This document shows positions 17,929 to 26,473 of a stretch of DNA of 64,000 bases, in pieces. Within the stretch, counting starts at the first letter, position 1. Every line of letters begins with the position of its first letter. The notes under the pieces were generated by a model. It had not been told where the DNA came from. It worked only from the letters and a program-made list of their open reading frames with translations, and made no database searches. Source of the DNA: Clostridiales bacterium (GTDB lineage Bacteria > Bacillota > Clostridia > Oscillospirales > Oscillospiraceae); assembly GCA_902362775.1 (NCBI GenBank), contig CABIXV010000002.1, positions 187,679 through 251,678 on the forward strand, written 5' to 3'. Both the position numbers and the translations under genes were made by a program.

Positions 17929-18806
17929 GCAATAAAGTGTTCCAGCAGAACCTGGATGACAAAAAAGGCCCCCAACCCGGCGGGTCCTATCTCATTCAGA
18001 TGCTGTTCAAAGAGCCGGTGCTCATGCCGGACAAAGAAAAAATGACCGCTGTGATGGAAAAGCACATCGGCGCTGTAGAGTGTTTCTGCCGCGACAAAAA
18101 GATGGCCGGCTATGCCGCCCTGGATCATATTGCGGAATTTCAGGACGGTAAGTGCCCGGTACAGTTGATGGTGATGAAATGCGACAAGTTCAAGGGCAAG
18201 GGCTTTGACGCCTTCCTGATGAGCCAGATGTGGGACTGCCAGGAGGACCGAGAGCGGATCTTCCGGGAGTGTCAGTATCAGGTCGTGGCCACCGATATGC
18301 TGGCTGCGGCGCTTCCGGCGCTGGAGCGGGCCAACCTGGACGCCAACTTTTTGGAGGCTCTGGCAGAGCTGTATCCCACCTGCGAGGCGTTCTATTTCCA
18401 GAACTGTGGCAAGCTGTTTCTGGCGGAAGATGTGCGTTCCCACCAGATCGAGGGGCCGGACCGTTTCATCCGTTTCGGGGTCAATGTCCGCTTTTTCAAC
18501 ATCGAGGGCACCGAGGATATGCTCATCGATACGGTGGGCATGAGCACTTTGTTCCTGCCGGATCTCCAGTACCACTTCCACGGCATGGACCCCAACTGGG
18601 TGGTCAATCATGCCTACAATGTAGCGTCATATATTCTGGGGAACGATAATCCTATTAGCAACGGGGAAACCGTAGACGGCGTAGTAGACGGGAGAGTGAG
18701 CCGGGAGATCCAGTGGAAGTGTCAGTATGAGGATGCCCTGATCCAGCCGCCCAGAGGGGTACTGGATATCAACATGGGGGAATATGCCTCAGGGGGAGGA
18801 CGCTGA
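17925..18806 (+). CDS. DUF4261-family protein
   Basis: 293 residues, coupled to the previous gene by a four-base overlap. The C-terminal half is typical of DUF4261: ELYPTCEAFYFQNCGKLF, FIRFGVNVRFFNIEGTEDML, DTVGMSTLFLPDLQYHFHG and NWVVNHAYNVASYIL, then the DNPISNGETVDGVVDG region. A more diverged copy of this family is built into the giant protein at about residues 1154-1400. It closes the array and is followed by two hairpins. DUF4261 occurs with immunity and toxin loci; the molecular role is unknown. Confidence 0.8.
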   Translation: MSNKVFQQNLDDKKGPQPGGSYLIQMLFKEPVLMPDKEKMTAVMEKHIGAVECFCRDKKMAGYAALDHIAEFQDGKCPVQLMVMKCDKFKGKGFDAFLMSQMWDCQEDRERIFRECQYQVVATDMLAAALPALERANLDANFLEALAELYPTCEAFYFQNCGKLFLAEDVRSHQIEGPDRFIRFGVNVRFFNIEGTEDMLIDTVGMSTLFLPDLQYHFHGMDPNWVVNHAYNVASYILGNDNPISNGETVDGVVDGRVSREIQWKCQYEDALIQPPRGVLDINMGEYASGGGR

Positions 18807-18818
18807 TCTGAGGGGATC

Positions 18819-18855
18819 TTTGTGTGTGCCAGCGCGCAAAATGGCGCACACAAAA
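18819..18855 (+). terminator. hairpin just after the last array gene
   Basis: The arms TTTGTGTGTGCCA and TGGCGCACACAAA pair with one G-T step around a ten-base loop, 13 bases after the stop of the DUF4261 gene. No T-run follows, so it may protect the 3' end or pause transcription rather than terminate. Confidence 0.45.
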
Positions 18856-18911
18856 CCGCCTGATTATCCCTCTTATAAATTGCCCATTATCTCGGAAACA
18901 GACAGCGAAAA

Positions 18912-18955
18912 ACGGTCCGTTAGGGTTTTCCTTCCCTAACGGGCCGTCCTGTTTT
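18912..18955 (+). terminator. rho-independent terminator of the immunity array
   Basis: Stem ACGGTCCGTTAGGG with CCCTAACGGGCCGT (one G-T pair) and an eight-base loop, followed by CCTGTTTTATT. It lies in a 391-base gap (18807-19197) in which I see no gene. It should end the long + strand array; on the other strand it may also end the macrodomain transcript. Confidence 0.8.
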
Positions 18956-19197
18956 ATTAGCTCGGTACAGGCTTTCATATTCATGTGCGTTCGGATTCGC
19001 AGCGGGGCTGTTTCACTCCTTCCCCGGCCCCAGCCTCTCAGCAAGCTCTGACCAAAAATGGACAGGGCCATGTTGCTTGCATAGAAATTGTAATTCCGGA
19101 GTATGAAAAAATAATTTTATGAAGATATTGAATCCGCGCAGAGTCTGGGCAAAACTTGGAATCGCTGTTAGTCTTTTTTGTCGTATTGGGGCCTCGC

Positions 19198-19740
19198 TCA
19201 TTTATTTTCCGCAACAAGACAATGGTCTTCAGTATCATCGGCAAGGTCCGCAAAAAGCTTCCTGGCGATAGAAAAGGCCGTCCGGTCAAAGATCACCAGA
19301 TAGACCGTCACGTCGTGGTCCAGCACAAAGTGCCCGATGATGTCCACAGCCACCTTCAGCGCCTGCTCCTTGGGGTAGCCGTACACTCCAGCGGAGATAA
19401 GCGGGAAGGCCACCGTCTGGCAGCCATGAGCCAAGGCCAATTCCAGGGAAGAACGGTAGGCAGATTCAAGCAGTTCCCGCTCCCCGTGGCGACCGCCCCG
19501 CCAAATTGGTCCCACCGTGTGGATCACATATTTTGCAGGCAGCCGGTATCCATTCGTGATTTTTGCCTCTCCCGTCTTACAGCCGCCCAAGGCGCGGCAC
19601 TCGGCCAGCAGTTGAGGCCCGGCGGCACGGTGGATGGCGCCGTCCACACCTCCGCCCCCCAGCAGGCTCTGGTTCGCGGCATTGACGATGGCATCCACCT
19701 TCAGCGTCGTAATATCATTTTGCACAATGCGCAGGGGCAT
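19198..19740 (-). CDS. macrodomain protein, ADP-ribosyl / O-acetyl-ADP-ribose hydrolase
   Basis: 180 residues. Complete macrodomain: [20 protein letters not shown], the ADP-ribose loop [30 protein letters not shown], and [13 protein letters not shown]. These match MacroD-type enzymes, which remove ADP-ribose from acidic residues or deacetylate O-acetyl-ADP-ribose. It stands alone on the minus strand between the immunity array and a two-component system. ADP-ribosyl hydrolases can reverse ADP-ribosylating toxins, which would suit its position beside the array, but housekeeping use is just as likely. Confidence 0.9.
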   Translation of the reverse strand: MPLRIVQNDITTLKVDAIVNAANQSLLGGGGVDGAIHRAAGPQLLAECRALGGCKTGEAKITNGYRLPAKYVIHTVGPIWRGGRHGERELLESAYRSSLELALAHGCQTVAFPLISAGVYGYPKEQALKVAVDIIGHFVLDHDVTVYLVIFDRTAFSIARKLFADLADDTEDHCLVAENK

Positions 19741-19975
19741 AGAGGCGCCTCCTTCATTTCTATCAAAATCAAATTTCTGCCCATCCTTCTATTTGACCAC
19801 AGTATAGCATCCTTCCTATGTTTTGTCGATAGAGGGCCTGGAGTTTGTCTGCCCCTATTATCCCTGGGATGCCTTTGTAAATGTCATGGGGGGGCCACCT
19901 AAAGTCTGTCATTTTATGGGTCGTTCAAATTGATATGGAAGATAGGCTTCTTCATACGAAATTCATAAACCTGTA

Positions 19976-19989
19976 CTATACTAGTATAG
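19976..19989 (+). promoter_or_regulatory. perfect palindrome at the promoter of the two-component operon
   Basis: CTATACTAGTATAG is a perfect 14-base inverted repeat that overlaps a TATACT -10-like box, 13 bases before ATG 20002. It is a candidate binding site, perhaps for the encoded response regulator. No good -35 box was found at standard distance. Confidence 0.4.
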
Positions 19990-20001
19990 AGGTGATCTCA
20001 C

Positions 20002-20670
20002 ATGAAAAAAATCTTGGTCGTAGAGGACGAGCCGGACATCCAAGAGCTCCTGGGCGCTTATCTCAGAGACACTGGATATGACGTAGAGATCGTGGGAGAT
20101 GGGGTTGCGGCTCTGGACCGCTTTCAAAGGGGGACCTTTGATTTGATCCTCCTGGACTTGATGCTGCCAAAAATCGACGGCTTCGGCGTATGTGAATTGA
20201 TCCGGCGAGAGTCTGATGTGCCCATCCTGATGCTCACCGCCCTGGATGGTGAGGAGGAGCAGTTACGGGGCTTTGGTCTAGATGTGGACGACTATGTGAC
20301 CAAGCCCTTCTCCATGCCCATCCTTCTGGAGAAGATTCGGGTAATCCTCCGCCGTTTTGACGTTGTGGAGAGTGACAGCCGGCTGCACTACCGGGAGCTG
20401 GTGATAGACCCAGACGCCCGCGAGGCCCTTCTGAACGGCCGACCGCTGGAGCTGACCGCACGGGAATTTGAGCTGCTACACACCTTTGCCGCCGCCCCCG
20501 GAAGAGTGTTTACCCGGGAAATGTTGCTGGCCAAGCTGTGGGGTTATGACTTTTACGGGGATGAACGGGTGGTGGACAGCCACATCAAAAACCTACGCCA
20601 CAAGCTGGGGGCCGGCTACATCGAAACGGTAAGGGGGGTGGGCTATCGTGCTGGGAAAACGGCTCGCTGA
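20002..20670 (+). CDS. OmpR-family response regulator
   Basis: 222 residues. Receiver domain 1-115 with the acidic pair in VVEDEPD, phospho-acceptor Asp52 (LLDLMLPK), Thr in MLTALD and Lys in TKPFS; winged-helix DNA-binding domain 125-220 with ELTAREFELL and VDSHIKNLRHKL. It regulates transcription when phosphorylated by the kinase that follows. The next gene overlaps its 3' end by 23 bases, starting at GTG 20648. The pair sits before an ABC system, so control of that exporter is the likely output. Confidence 0.93.
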   Translation: MKKILVVEDEPDIQELLGAYLRDTGYDVEIVGDGVAALDRFQRGTFDLILLDLMLPKIDGFGVCELIRRESDVPILMLTALDGEEEQLRGFGLDVDDYVTKPFSMPILLEKIRVILRRFDVVESDSRLHYRELVIDPDAREALLNGRPLELTAREFELLHTFAAAPGRVFTREMLLAKLWGYDFYGDERVVDSHIKNLRHKLGAGYIETVRGVGYRAGKTAR

Positions 20671-22150
20671 AAGCCTGACTGTCCGTGTTTTCCTCATTAC
20701 TGTCCTAATTCTATTCGGTGCGGGGGCAGTGACCTTCGGTCTGATTGCCTGGGCCACCCCCAGCACCTATACCGCTGTTGTCAACGATGACCTGACACGG
20801 CAGGTGAAGGCCCTCGCGGTCAAGCTGGAGCAGTCCTCATATATGGACTGTGGGCCTCTGTTGGACGATTTCATCCGTGCGTCCGGAGCCCAGGCTATGC
20901 TGGTCGGTCCGGACGGAGCGATCGCCGACACTGGTGCCCAGTTGGCCGTCCAACCGCTGTATGAGGACAGCACCATGGTAATCACGGCATCCGGCAACTT
21001 GGGAGAGGTGGACGCCGCCATCGCCCGGGCAGAGAGTACCTCTGTGGCCGGTGATATGGTTTCCGTCACCATGTCCGAACAGGACACCATTGTCACCGAA
21101 GTACGGTTTTCTGATGGAGAGGATCCCTATTCTCTCTATGTCATCCCGCGGGTGGAGGCAGAAAATCTGGCGGTGCGGGCGCTGGTCCAGATGGCCCCGT
21201 GGCTGTTGCTGGTGCTGCTGGTCTTTTCCCTTCTGTGCGCCTTTGGATACTCTCGCTATATCACCCGACCTATCATCCGACTCAGCGGCATCGCCCAAAA
21301 AATGGCCGGGCTGGACTTCCACTGGGAGTGCGGAGAGCGGCGCCGGGACGAAATCGGGCAGCTGGGACGCAGCCTGGACCAGATGTCCCATCGGCTGTCC
21401 GCCTCCCTGGCTGAACTGGAGGCAGCCAACCAGACCCTGCGCGGAGAGATCGAACGGGAGCGAGAGCGCCAGCGGCAGCGGACGGCCTTCTTTTCCGCCG
21501 CCTCCCACGAACTGAAGACCCCGGTCACCATTCTGAAGGGACAGTTGACCGGGATGCTGGAGGGGGTGGACGTGTACCGGGACCGGGACAAATATCTGCT
21601 CCGCTCCCTCCAGGTCACTGGACGGATGGAGAGCCTGATTCAGGAGATGCTGAACATTTCCCGTGTGGAACAGGGGATAGTAACCGTGGAGAGGGAAGCC
21701 GTGGGCCTGGCAGCCCTGTTGGAGAAACAACTTTCCCAAGATGCTGGGCTGCTGGAACAGCGGGGGCAGCGGCTCTCCGCCTGTCTGACCACCGAAATCA
21801 CGGTAGTGGGGGACCCCTCTCTGCTGGGTAAGGCGGTGGGCAATCTTCTCTCCAACGCCGCCCTCTACTCCCCCGAGGGGGCCGAGATTCGGGTGTGGTG
21901 TGGCCTCCTGGATGGCTGCCCCGCCCTGACGGTGGAAAATACCGGGGCCCATATTGGGGAGGAGGCTCTCCCCCACCTGTTCGAGGCCTTTTACCGGGCG
22001 GAAGCCTCCCGGAACCGGAGCACCGGCGGCAGCGGCCTGGGGCTCTATCTGGTGAAAATGATCCTGGAGCGGCACGGAGCCACCTGCACCATTGAAAACA
22101 CCCCAGAGGGAGTACGGGCGTCTGTCCGCTTTTTAGAAGAGGTATCATGA
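20648..22150 (+). CDS. sensor histidine kinase
   Basis: 500 residues from GTG 20648. Membrane segment about 12-35, an extracytoplasmic sensor region of about 145 residues, second membrane segment about 182-203, HAMP 204-258, a coiled stretch, HisKA with phosphorylated His287 (ASHELKTP), and an ATPase domain with N box (LSNAALYSPEG), G1 (ENTGAHI) and G2 (GGSGLGLYLV). Translationally coupled to the response regulator. The sensor region is unlike the very short ones of bacitracin-type sensors, so it may sense a ligand itself. Confidence 0.93.
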   Translation: MLGKRLAESLTVRVFLITVLILFGAGAVTFGLIAWATPSTYTAVVNDDLTRQVKALAVKLEQSSYMDCGPLLDDFIRASGAQAMLVGPDGAIADTGAQLAVQPLYEDSTMVITASGNLGEVDAAIARAESTSVAGDMVSVTMSEQDTIVTEVRFSDGEDPYSLYVIPRVEAENLAVRALVQMAPWLLLVLLVFSLLCAFGYSRYITRPIIRLSGIAQKMAGLDFHWECGERRRDEIGQLGRSLDQMSHRLSASLAELEAANQTLRGEIERERERQRQRTAFFSAASHELKTPVTILKGQLTGMLEGVDVYRDRDKYLLRSLQVTGRMESLIQEMLNISRVEQGIVTVEREAVGLAALLEKQLSQDAGLLEQRGQRLSACLTTEITVVGDPSLLGKAVGNLLSNAALYSPEGAEIRVWCGLLDGCPALTVENTGAHIGEEALPHLFEAFYRAEASRNRSTGGSGLGLYLVKMILERHGATCTIENTPEGVRASVRFLEEVS

Positions 22151-22544
22151 GAAAACCATTCCCTTCTCCCCCACTTTTGCCCCCGAATCATAACCACTGG
22201 CTGTGCCGGTGATTTCGATTGTAAAAAACACCGCTAGAAAAATCCACACATTGGAACGCTGATAGACACAATATGCGGCCTTTTCCCAGCGCGAGAATTG
22301 AGCCGCACGTTAATCGTCCCTCTGTTCAGCGAAGACAGCGGGAGAAAGCAGGCCGCAAAATCAGGAAACCACCATTCGTCAGGCCTCATCTCCCCAATCT
22401 ACCGTTGGCGGAAGCATATCACGCTTTGTATACCAAATCCATATTCCCTCTGAATCTCCACACAAAACACACACCCGCTCCAAACCGTCTCCATATGGCG
22501 CTGGTATCCTAGCCGCATCCCAAGCAGAAAGGAACCTGACACAT
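22151..22544. other. 394-base gap between the kinase and the ABC genes
   Basis: No convincing gene, terminator or repeat was found here. Short reading frames lack ribosome sites. A promoter for the ABC genes would be expected in the second half, but no clear -35/-10 pair could be picked. Confidence 0.4.
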
Positions 22545-23405
22545 ATGGAGATCAACATTCAAACCGTCGGCATGACCTATCCCAACGGAAAGCAGGCTCT
22601 TAAGGGCCTCTCTCTGGATTTGCGCTCCCCCAGCCTGGTGGGTCTGCTGGGCCCCAACGGGGCGGGCAAATCGACCCTGATGAAGCTGCTGGTGGCCGCC
22701 CTGCTCCCCACCACCGGCTCCATTCTGGTGGATGGACAGCCTCTGACCAGGGTGGAGCGGCAACTGAAGGCCCGGCTGGGCTATCTGCCCCAGGACTTCG
22801 GACTGTTCGACGAACTCACTGTGGAACAGTTTCTGGACTACATGGCAGCCCTCAAGGGATTGCGGGGCTCCAGAGCCGTCATACGGCAGGTAATCCGCTC
22901 CGTCAATCTGGAGGAAAAGGCAAGGGCCAAAATCCGCACCCTGTCCGGCGGGCAGCGCCAGCGGGTGGGCATCGCCCAAGCTCTTTTGGGGGATCCGGAG
23001 CTACTGATTCTGGACGAGCCCACAGTGGGCCTGGACCCAGAAGAGCGTATTCATTTCCGCAATCTCTTTTCCCAGGCCGCCCAAGACCGGCTGGTGCTGC
23101 TGTCCACCCACATTATCGAGGACATACAGTCCGTGTGTGGGCAGCTTGTGGTCATTAACCGGGGCCAGGTCCTGTTTTCTGGCACCCCAGAGGCGTTGAT
23201 CCAGACCGCCACCGGTCATGTGGGTATCTTTTGGGAGAAGGATGCTGCCCAGGAGGATGGACTTCACATCACCGCCCGAGTAAATACCGGCCAGGGAGTC
23301 CGCTGCCGGGCGGTGGCTGACGTGCTCCCTCCCTTCGCCCAGCCGTCGGACCCCACCCTGGAGGACGCCTACCTCTATCTCATTTCCCAGGAGGCGGTCC
23401 AATGA
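22545..23405 (+). CDS. ABC transporter ATP-binding protein
   Basis: 286 residues behind AGAAAGGA. Walker A GPNGAGKST (about 38-46), Q-loop YLPQDFG, signature LSGGQRQRVG, Walker B LLILDEP, D-loop GLDP and H-loop STH are all intact. Its closest look is to the CcmA/BcrA group of exporters. The stop overlaps the start of the next gene (ATGA), so it should form a complex with the fused permease downstream. Confidence 0.93.
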   Translation: MEINIQTVGMTYPNGKQALKGLSLDLRSPSLVGLLGPNGAGKSTLMKLLVAALLPTTGSILVDGQPLTRVERQLKARLGYLPQDFGLFDELTVEQFLDYMAALKGLRGSRAVIRQVIRSVNLEEKARAKIRTLSGGQRQRVGIAQALLGDPELLILDEPTVGLDPEERIHFRNLFSQAAQDRLVLLSTHIIEDIQSVCGQLVVINRGQVLFSGTPEALIQTATGHVGIFWEKDAAQEDGLHITARVNTGQGVRCRAVADVLPPFAQPSDPTLEDAYLYLISQEAVQ

Positions 23406-25591
23406 AGCCCCCGCGTCTGTTTTCTCTGGAGCTTGGGCGGCTACTGAAAAGCCGTCTGACCTGGCTGGTCCTGCTGTTGACCGTCCTCTCTCCTGCCGCC
23501 GGGTTGGTGCTCTACCGGCCTGCCGCCGCCAGCACCATGCTGTCCACCTATCTGGCCAACCCAGCTCTGGCCGGCGGCGTTGTGGGCGGTGTCCTGTTCG
23601 GCCTTCTGGCAGTGTACGAGCTGGACCGGACGGAGCGCGGCCGGGTCAGCCTGCTGGTGGACGGGGCGGTCTCTCCCCTGATGATGGCCCTGGTGCGCCT
23701 GCCCGCTCTAATGGCAACAGCGGCACTGGGACTGGGCCTTACTGTTGTAGTGTGGTTCCCGGTGAGCCGGCAACTCATCGGCTCTGTCTTTGATGGAGCC
23801 GACTACCTGTTGGCCTACGGGCTGCTCATGGGGCTAGCCCTGTGGCTGTCCATTTTGGCGGCAGCATCCGCCTATCAGTTCACCCGGCGGGTGGACCTAT
23901 CCCTGGTTCTCTTTACCTCCTTTTCCGCTTTAAGTCTTACGGTGTGGGCCGGGGACTGGCAGTTGTGCTGGCTCAACCCCTGTGTGTGGGCCCTGTCCGA
24001 TGACTTTTCTAACCTTCGTATCTTCCGGTCCGTGGCTTATATGCGCCTGACCTGGCTGGCAGCCCTGGCTGGGATATGGGCTGTTTCCTACCTGTGCGTC
24101 CGGCGGTATGAAAAGGGGCTCCTGGGTTCTCTGGCCCAGAATGCCCGGCGGGCCTACCGCCCCGCTGTGGCCCTGCTGCTCCTGATTGGCTCCGGCGCCG
24201 CCTATGCCGCCCAGCCCTTCGTAGACCACAGCAACCCGGACCTGATGGCCATGACCTTTTACGAAATTCCCTATGCCGAGGGGGTGGTGTGCACCGGCCG
24301 CTCCGCTCAGGTGTTTCCAGATACCGCCTCTGGAACAGTTTTCGGTCGGGCCAGCTATCAGTTTGAAAATACCTCCCAACAGGAACGAACAGCGTCCTTT
24401 GGCGTGACCCCTGGCTACACAATCTCTAATGTGCGGGCCAACGGTGTGGAGGCTCCTTTCTCTGTAAGCGACTACCAGGAATATAACGAAGCCCTGCTGG
24501 AGGTAACTCTCCCCGCTGATGAGCAGGTGGAGCTAATCATGGAGTACAGCGGCTTTCCCCAAGAGAGCAACGTCATGTCCACGATGCAGGGCAGCGCGGA
24601 GATCAGCGGGGAATACCTGTGTCTAGAAAACGCAACCCTGTCTCCCCGGCTGATGAATGTGCTGCCAGGCGAGGCGGGTTATCCCACCACCATGGAGCTC
24701 ACCCTGCCCTCCTCCATGACGGTCATCCCCTTCGGCTCCAGTGAGGCGGAAGTGGTAGCCCAGCACGACGACGGCACCGCCACCTGGCGCTATCAATTCA
24801 GCAGCACCGGCGGAATCGTCTATGCTGGGGACTATATCCGGGAGGACATTCAGGCCGGGGGTATGACCATCCAGTTCTATTACGGCCGTAAGCACCAGGC
24901 TGTGATGGCGGAGGCTGGCGCGGCAGATGCGGTAAAGGCGGTGGTGGACTACTGCACAGAGCATTACGGTCCCCTATTTTTTGGTGCCGGGAAAACCCTG
25001 AAGCTTGTCCAGAGCCGAGTGTCTGGCGGCGGCTATGCCGCAGACGGGGCCAGCCTGCTGGATGAGGCGGACTTCACCGCCGCCAATCTCAGCGATGGAG
25101 GCAAGGGCGCCGCCCCCGGTGAGGTAATGATACACGAATTGGTCCACCAGTGGTGGGGCCTGGGCAATATGTTTGATTTGGCGGCCCCTGCCTCTCCCTG
25201 GTCTGCCGAGGGCTTGACCGTGTACACCACCTACCGTATCGTAAAGGAGCTCTACGGCGAAGATTACGCCCAAACACACTATGTAGACCAGTGGAAGCGG
25301 GAGGTGGAGGACTACTACCTAGATTTCTATGTCCGCAATCCAGAGTTCTTGGCCAAGTTGCCCCAGGAGGAGCAATTAGCGATCAGCAACAGCCTGTCCT
25401 TCATACGTCAGTACCACGAGATGCCCTTGAAGATCTTAAAGGCGGAGAAACTGGTCGGCGGGGAAGAGGCCATGGACCAGGTTCTGTGCGGCCTGTTTAC
25501 CCGAGAGCTGGACCCCATGTATCCCTATCTCACCTATCAGGAGTTTTTGGATGCCTGCGGGCTGACGGAGGAGGCGTTGGATCTTGGCTAA
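23402..25591 (+). CDS. ABC-2 type permease fused to an M1-like metallopeptidase
   Basis: 729 residues. The first 275 or so contain six hydrophobic segments like an ABC-2 membrane subunit. The rest is extracytoplasmic by prediction and ends in an M1 aminopeptidase-like domain with HELVHQWWG at residues 578-586 and a downstream SAEGLT glutamate. In classic M1 enzymes the zinc glutamate follows after 18 residues; here 20 intervene. A strand-rich region (about 280-480) precedes the catalytic part, as in other M1 enzymes. Coupled to the ATP-binding gene by overlap; the next permease gene overlaps its end. Export and cleavage of a peptide, or removal of a toxic peptide at the membrane, are likely roles. 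Confidence 0.85.
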   Translation: MKPPRLFSLELGRLLKSRLTWLVLLLTVLSPAAGLVLYRPAAASTMLSTYLANPALAGGVVGGVLFGLLAVYELDRTERGRVSLLVDGAVSPLMMALVRLPALMATAALGLGLTVVVWFPVSRQLIGSVFDGADYLLAYGLLMGLALWLSILAAASAYQFTRRVDLSLVLFTSFSALSLTVWAGDWQLCWLNPCVWALSDDFSNLRIFRSVAYMRLTWLAALAGIWAVSYLCVRRYEKGLLGSLAQNARRAYRPAVALLLLIGSGAAYAAQPFVDHSNPDLMAMTFYEIPYAEGVVCTGRSAQVFPDTASGTVFGRASYQFENTSQQERTASFGVTPGYTISNVRANGVEAPFSVSDYQEYNEALLEVTLPADEQVELIMEYSGFPQESNVMSTMQGSAEISGEYLCLENATLSPRLMNVLPGEAGYPTTMELTLPSSMTVIPFGSSEAEVVAQHDDGTATWRYQFSSTGGIVYAGDYIREDIQAGGMTIQFYYGRKHQAVMAEAGAADAVKAVVDYCTEHYGPLFFGAGKTLKLVQSRVSGGGYAADGASLLDEADFTAANLSDGGKGAAPGEVMIHELVHQWWGLGNMFDLAAPASPWSAEGLTVYTTYRIVKELYGEDYAQTHYVDQWKREVEDYYLDFYVRNPEFLAKLPQEEQLAISNSLSFIRQYHEMPLKILKAEKLVGGEEAMDQVLCGLFTRELDPMYPYLTYQEFLDACGLTEEALDLG

Positions 25592-26297
25592 GATTTTCGG
25601 ATATGAGTGCAGGCGGCTGCTGTGGAACAAGTTTTTCCTGGGCCTGTTGGCAGTCCTGCTGTTTTACGGGTGGCAGGTCCTGGATCGGGTGACCATCCTG
25701 GGGGTGTCCCACACTGCCCCCTTCTCCCCATGGAGCTTTGGGGACTACCTGTGCCGGCTGCTCCCCCTGATGTGGATCGGGGCCCTGTTTTTTCTGACCT
25801 TCTTTACTTCGGGAAAGGCCCGGCGGGCAGCGGTGCTCACCGATGCCGCCCCGGCGGAGCCCTATCGATACGCCCTGGCCCGGTGCGCCGCCGCTCTGGT
25901 GGGGACGGGGCTGCTGGCCTTGGCCTGCCTGGGCGAAGCGGCGGTGTTTTACGGTCGATACTTCGGCTGGTACCGCTGGGGGGAGCTGGTCCTCCCAGCC
26001 CTAACTACCCTGGCCCCTCCTTTGGTGTTTGCCCTGGGAAGTGGCTGGCAGTTAGGGAGAGTACGGCCCTGGCTGATCTTCCCGTGGATGCTCCTTCCCA
26101 TTCTTCTGACGGCGCTGCCCCTACCTGAATCCCTTGGACTGTTAAATGGCAGTATCTTTGTAAGCCGTCCTCTGGCCCTGGGCGTGCTAGATCCGGCCTT
26201 TTCCTTGCCCGTGGGCGCCATTGTGACCCAATGTGTTCTTCTCCTTGCAGGCGTGTTATTCCTGATCATCCGTCCTTCCAAGAGAAAAATACGCTGA
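25584..26297 (+). CDS. second membrane subunit of the ABC system
   Basis: 237 residues with about six hydrophobic segments and no catalytic motif. It starts at TTG/ATG-type codons inside the end of the previous gene (eight-base overlap) and is the last gene before a strong terminator. Together with the two genes upstream it makes a three-gene exporter: ATPase, permease-peptidase, permease. Family not recognised beyond ABC-2-like membrane protein. Confidence 0.8.
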   Translation: MAKIFGYECRRLLWNKFFLGLLAVLLFYGWQVLDRVTILGVSHTAPFSPWSFGDYLCRLLPLMWIGALFFLTFFTSGKARRAAVLTDAAPAEPYRYALARCAAALVGTGLLALACLGEAAVFYGRYFGWYRWGELVLPALTTLAPPLVFALGSGWQLGRVRPWLIFPWMLLPILLTALPLPESLGLLNGSIFVSRPLALGVLDPAFSLPVGAIVTQCVLLLAGVLFLIIRPSKRKIR

Positions 26298-26352
26298 ACC
26301 TGTCCGGTACAGGCAGGATCTTATAAGGGGAGCGATTTCATCTCTCTAATCT

Positions 26353-26390
26353 AAAAATCTCCCATTTCAATCATTGAAATGGGAGATTTT
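26353..26390. terminator. bidirectional terminator between the ABC operon and purF
   Basis: Perfect stem AAAATCTCCCATTTCAAT / GAAATGGGAGATTTT with a short CATT loop, flanked by T-rich sequence on one side and A-rich on the other. It can end the + strand ABC operon and the - strand nucleotide operon. Confidence 0.85.
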
Positions 26391-26473
26391 CCTCTCTGTT
26401 TAAATATCTAATTCTTTTCCTTCCAATCTTAGGAGGTGACATCCCTCGATTTACTGTCCGCTGCTGGCACCAT

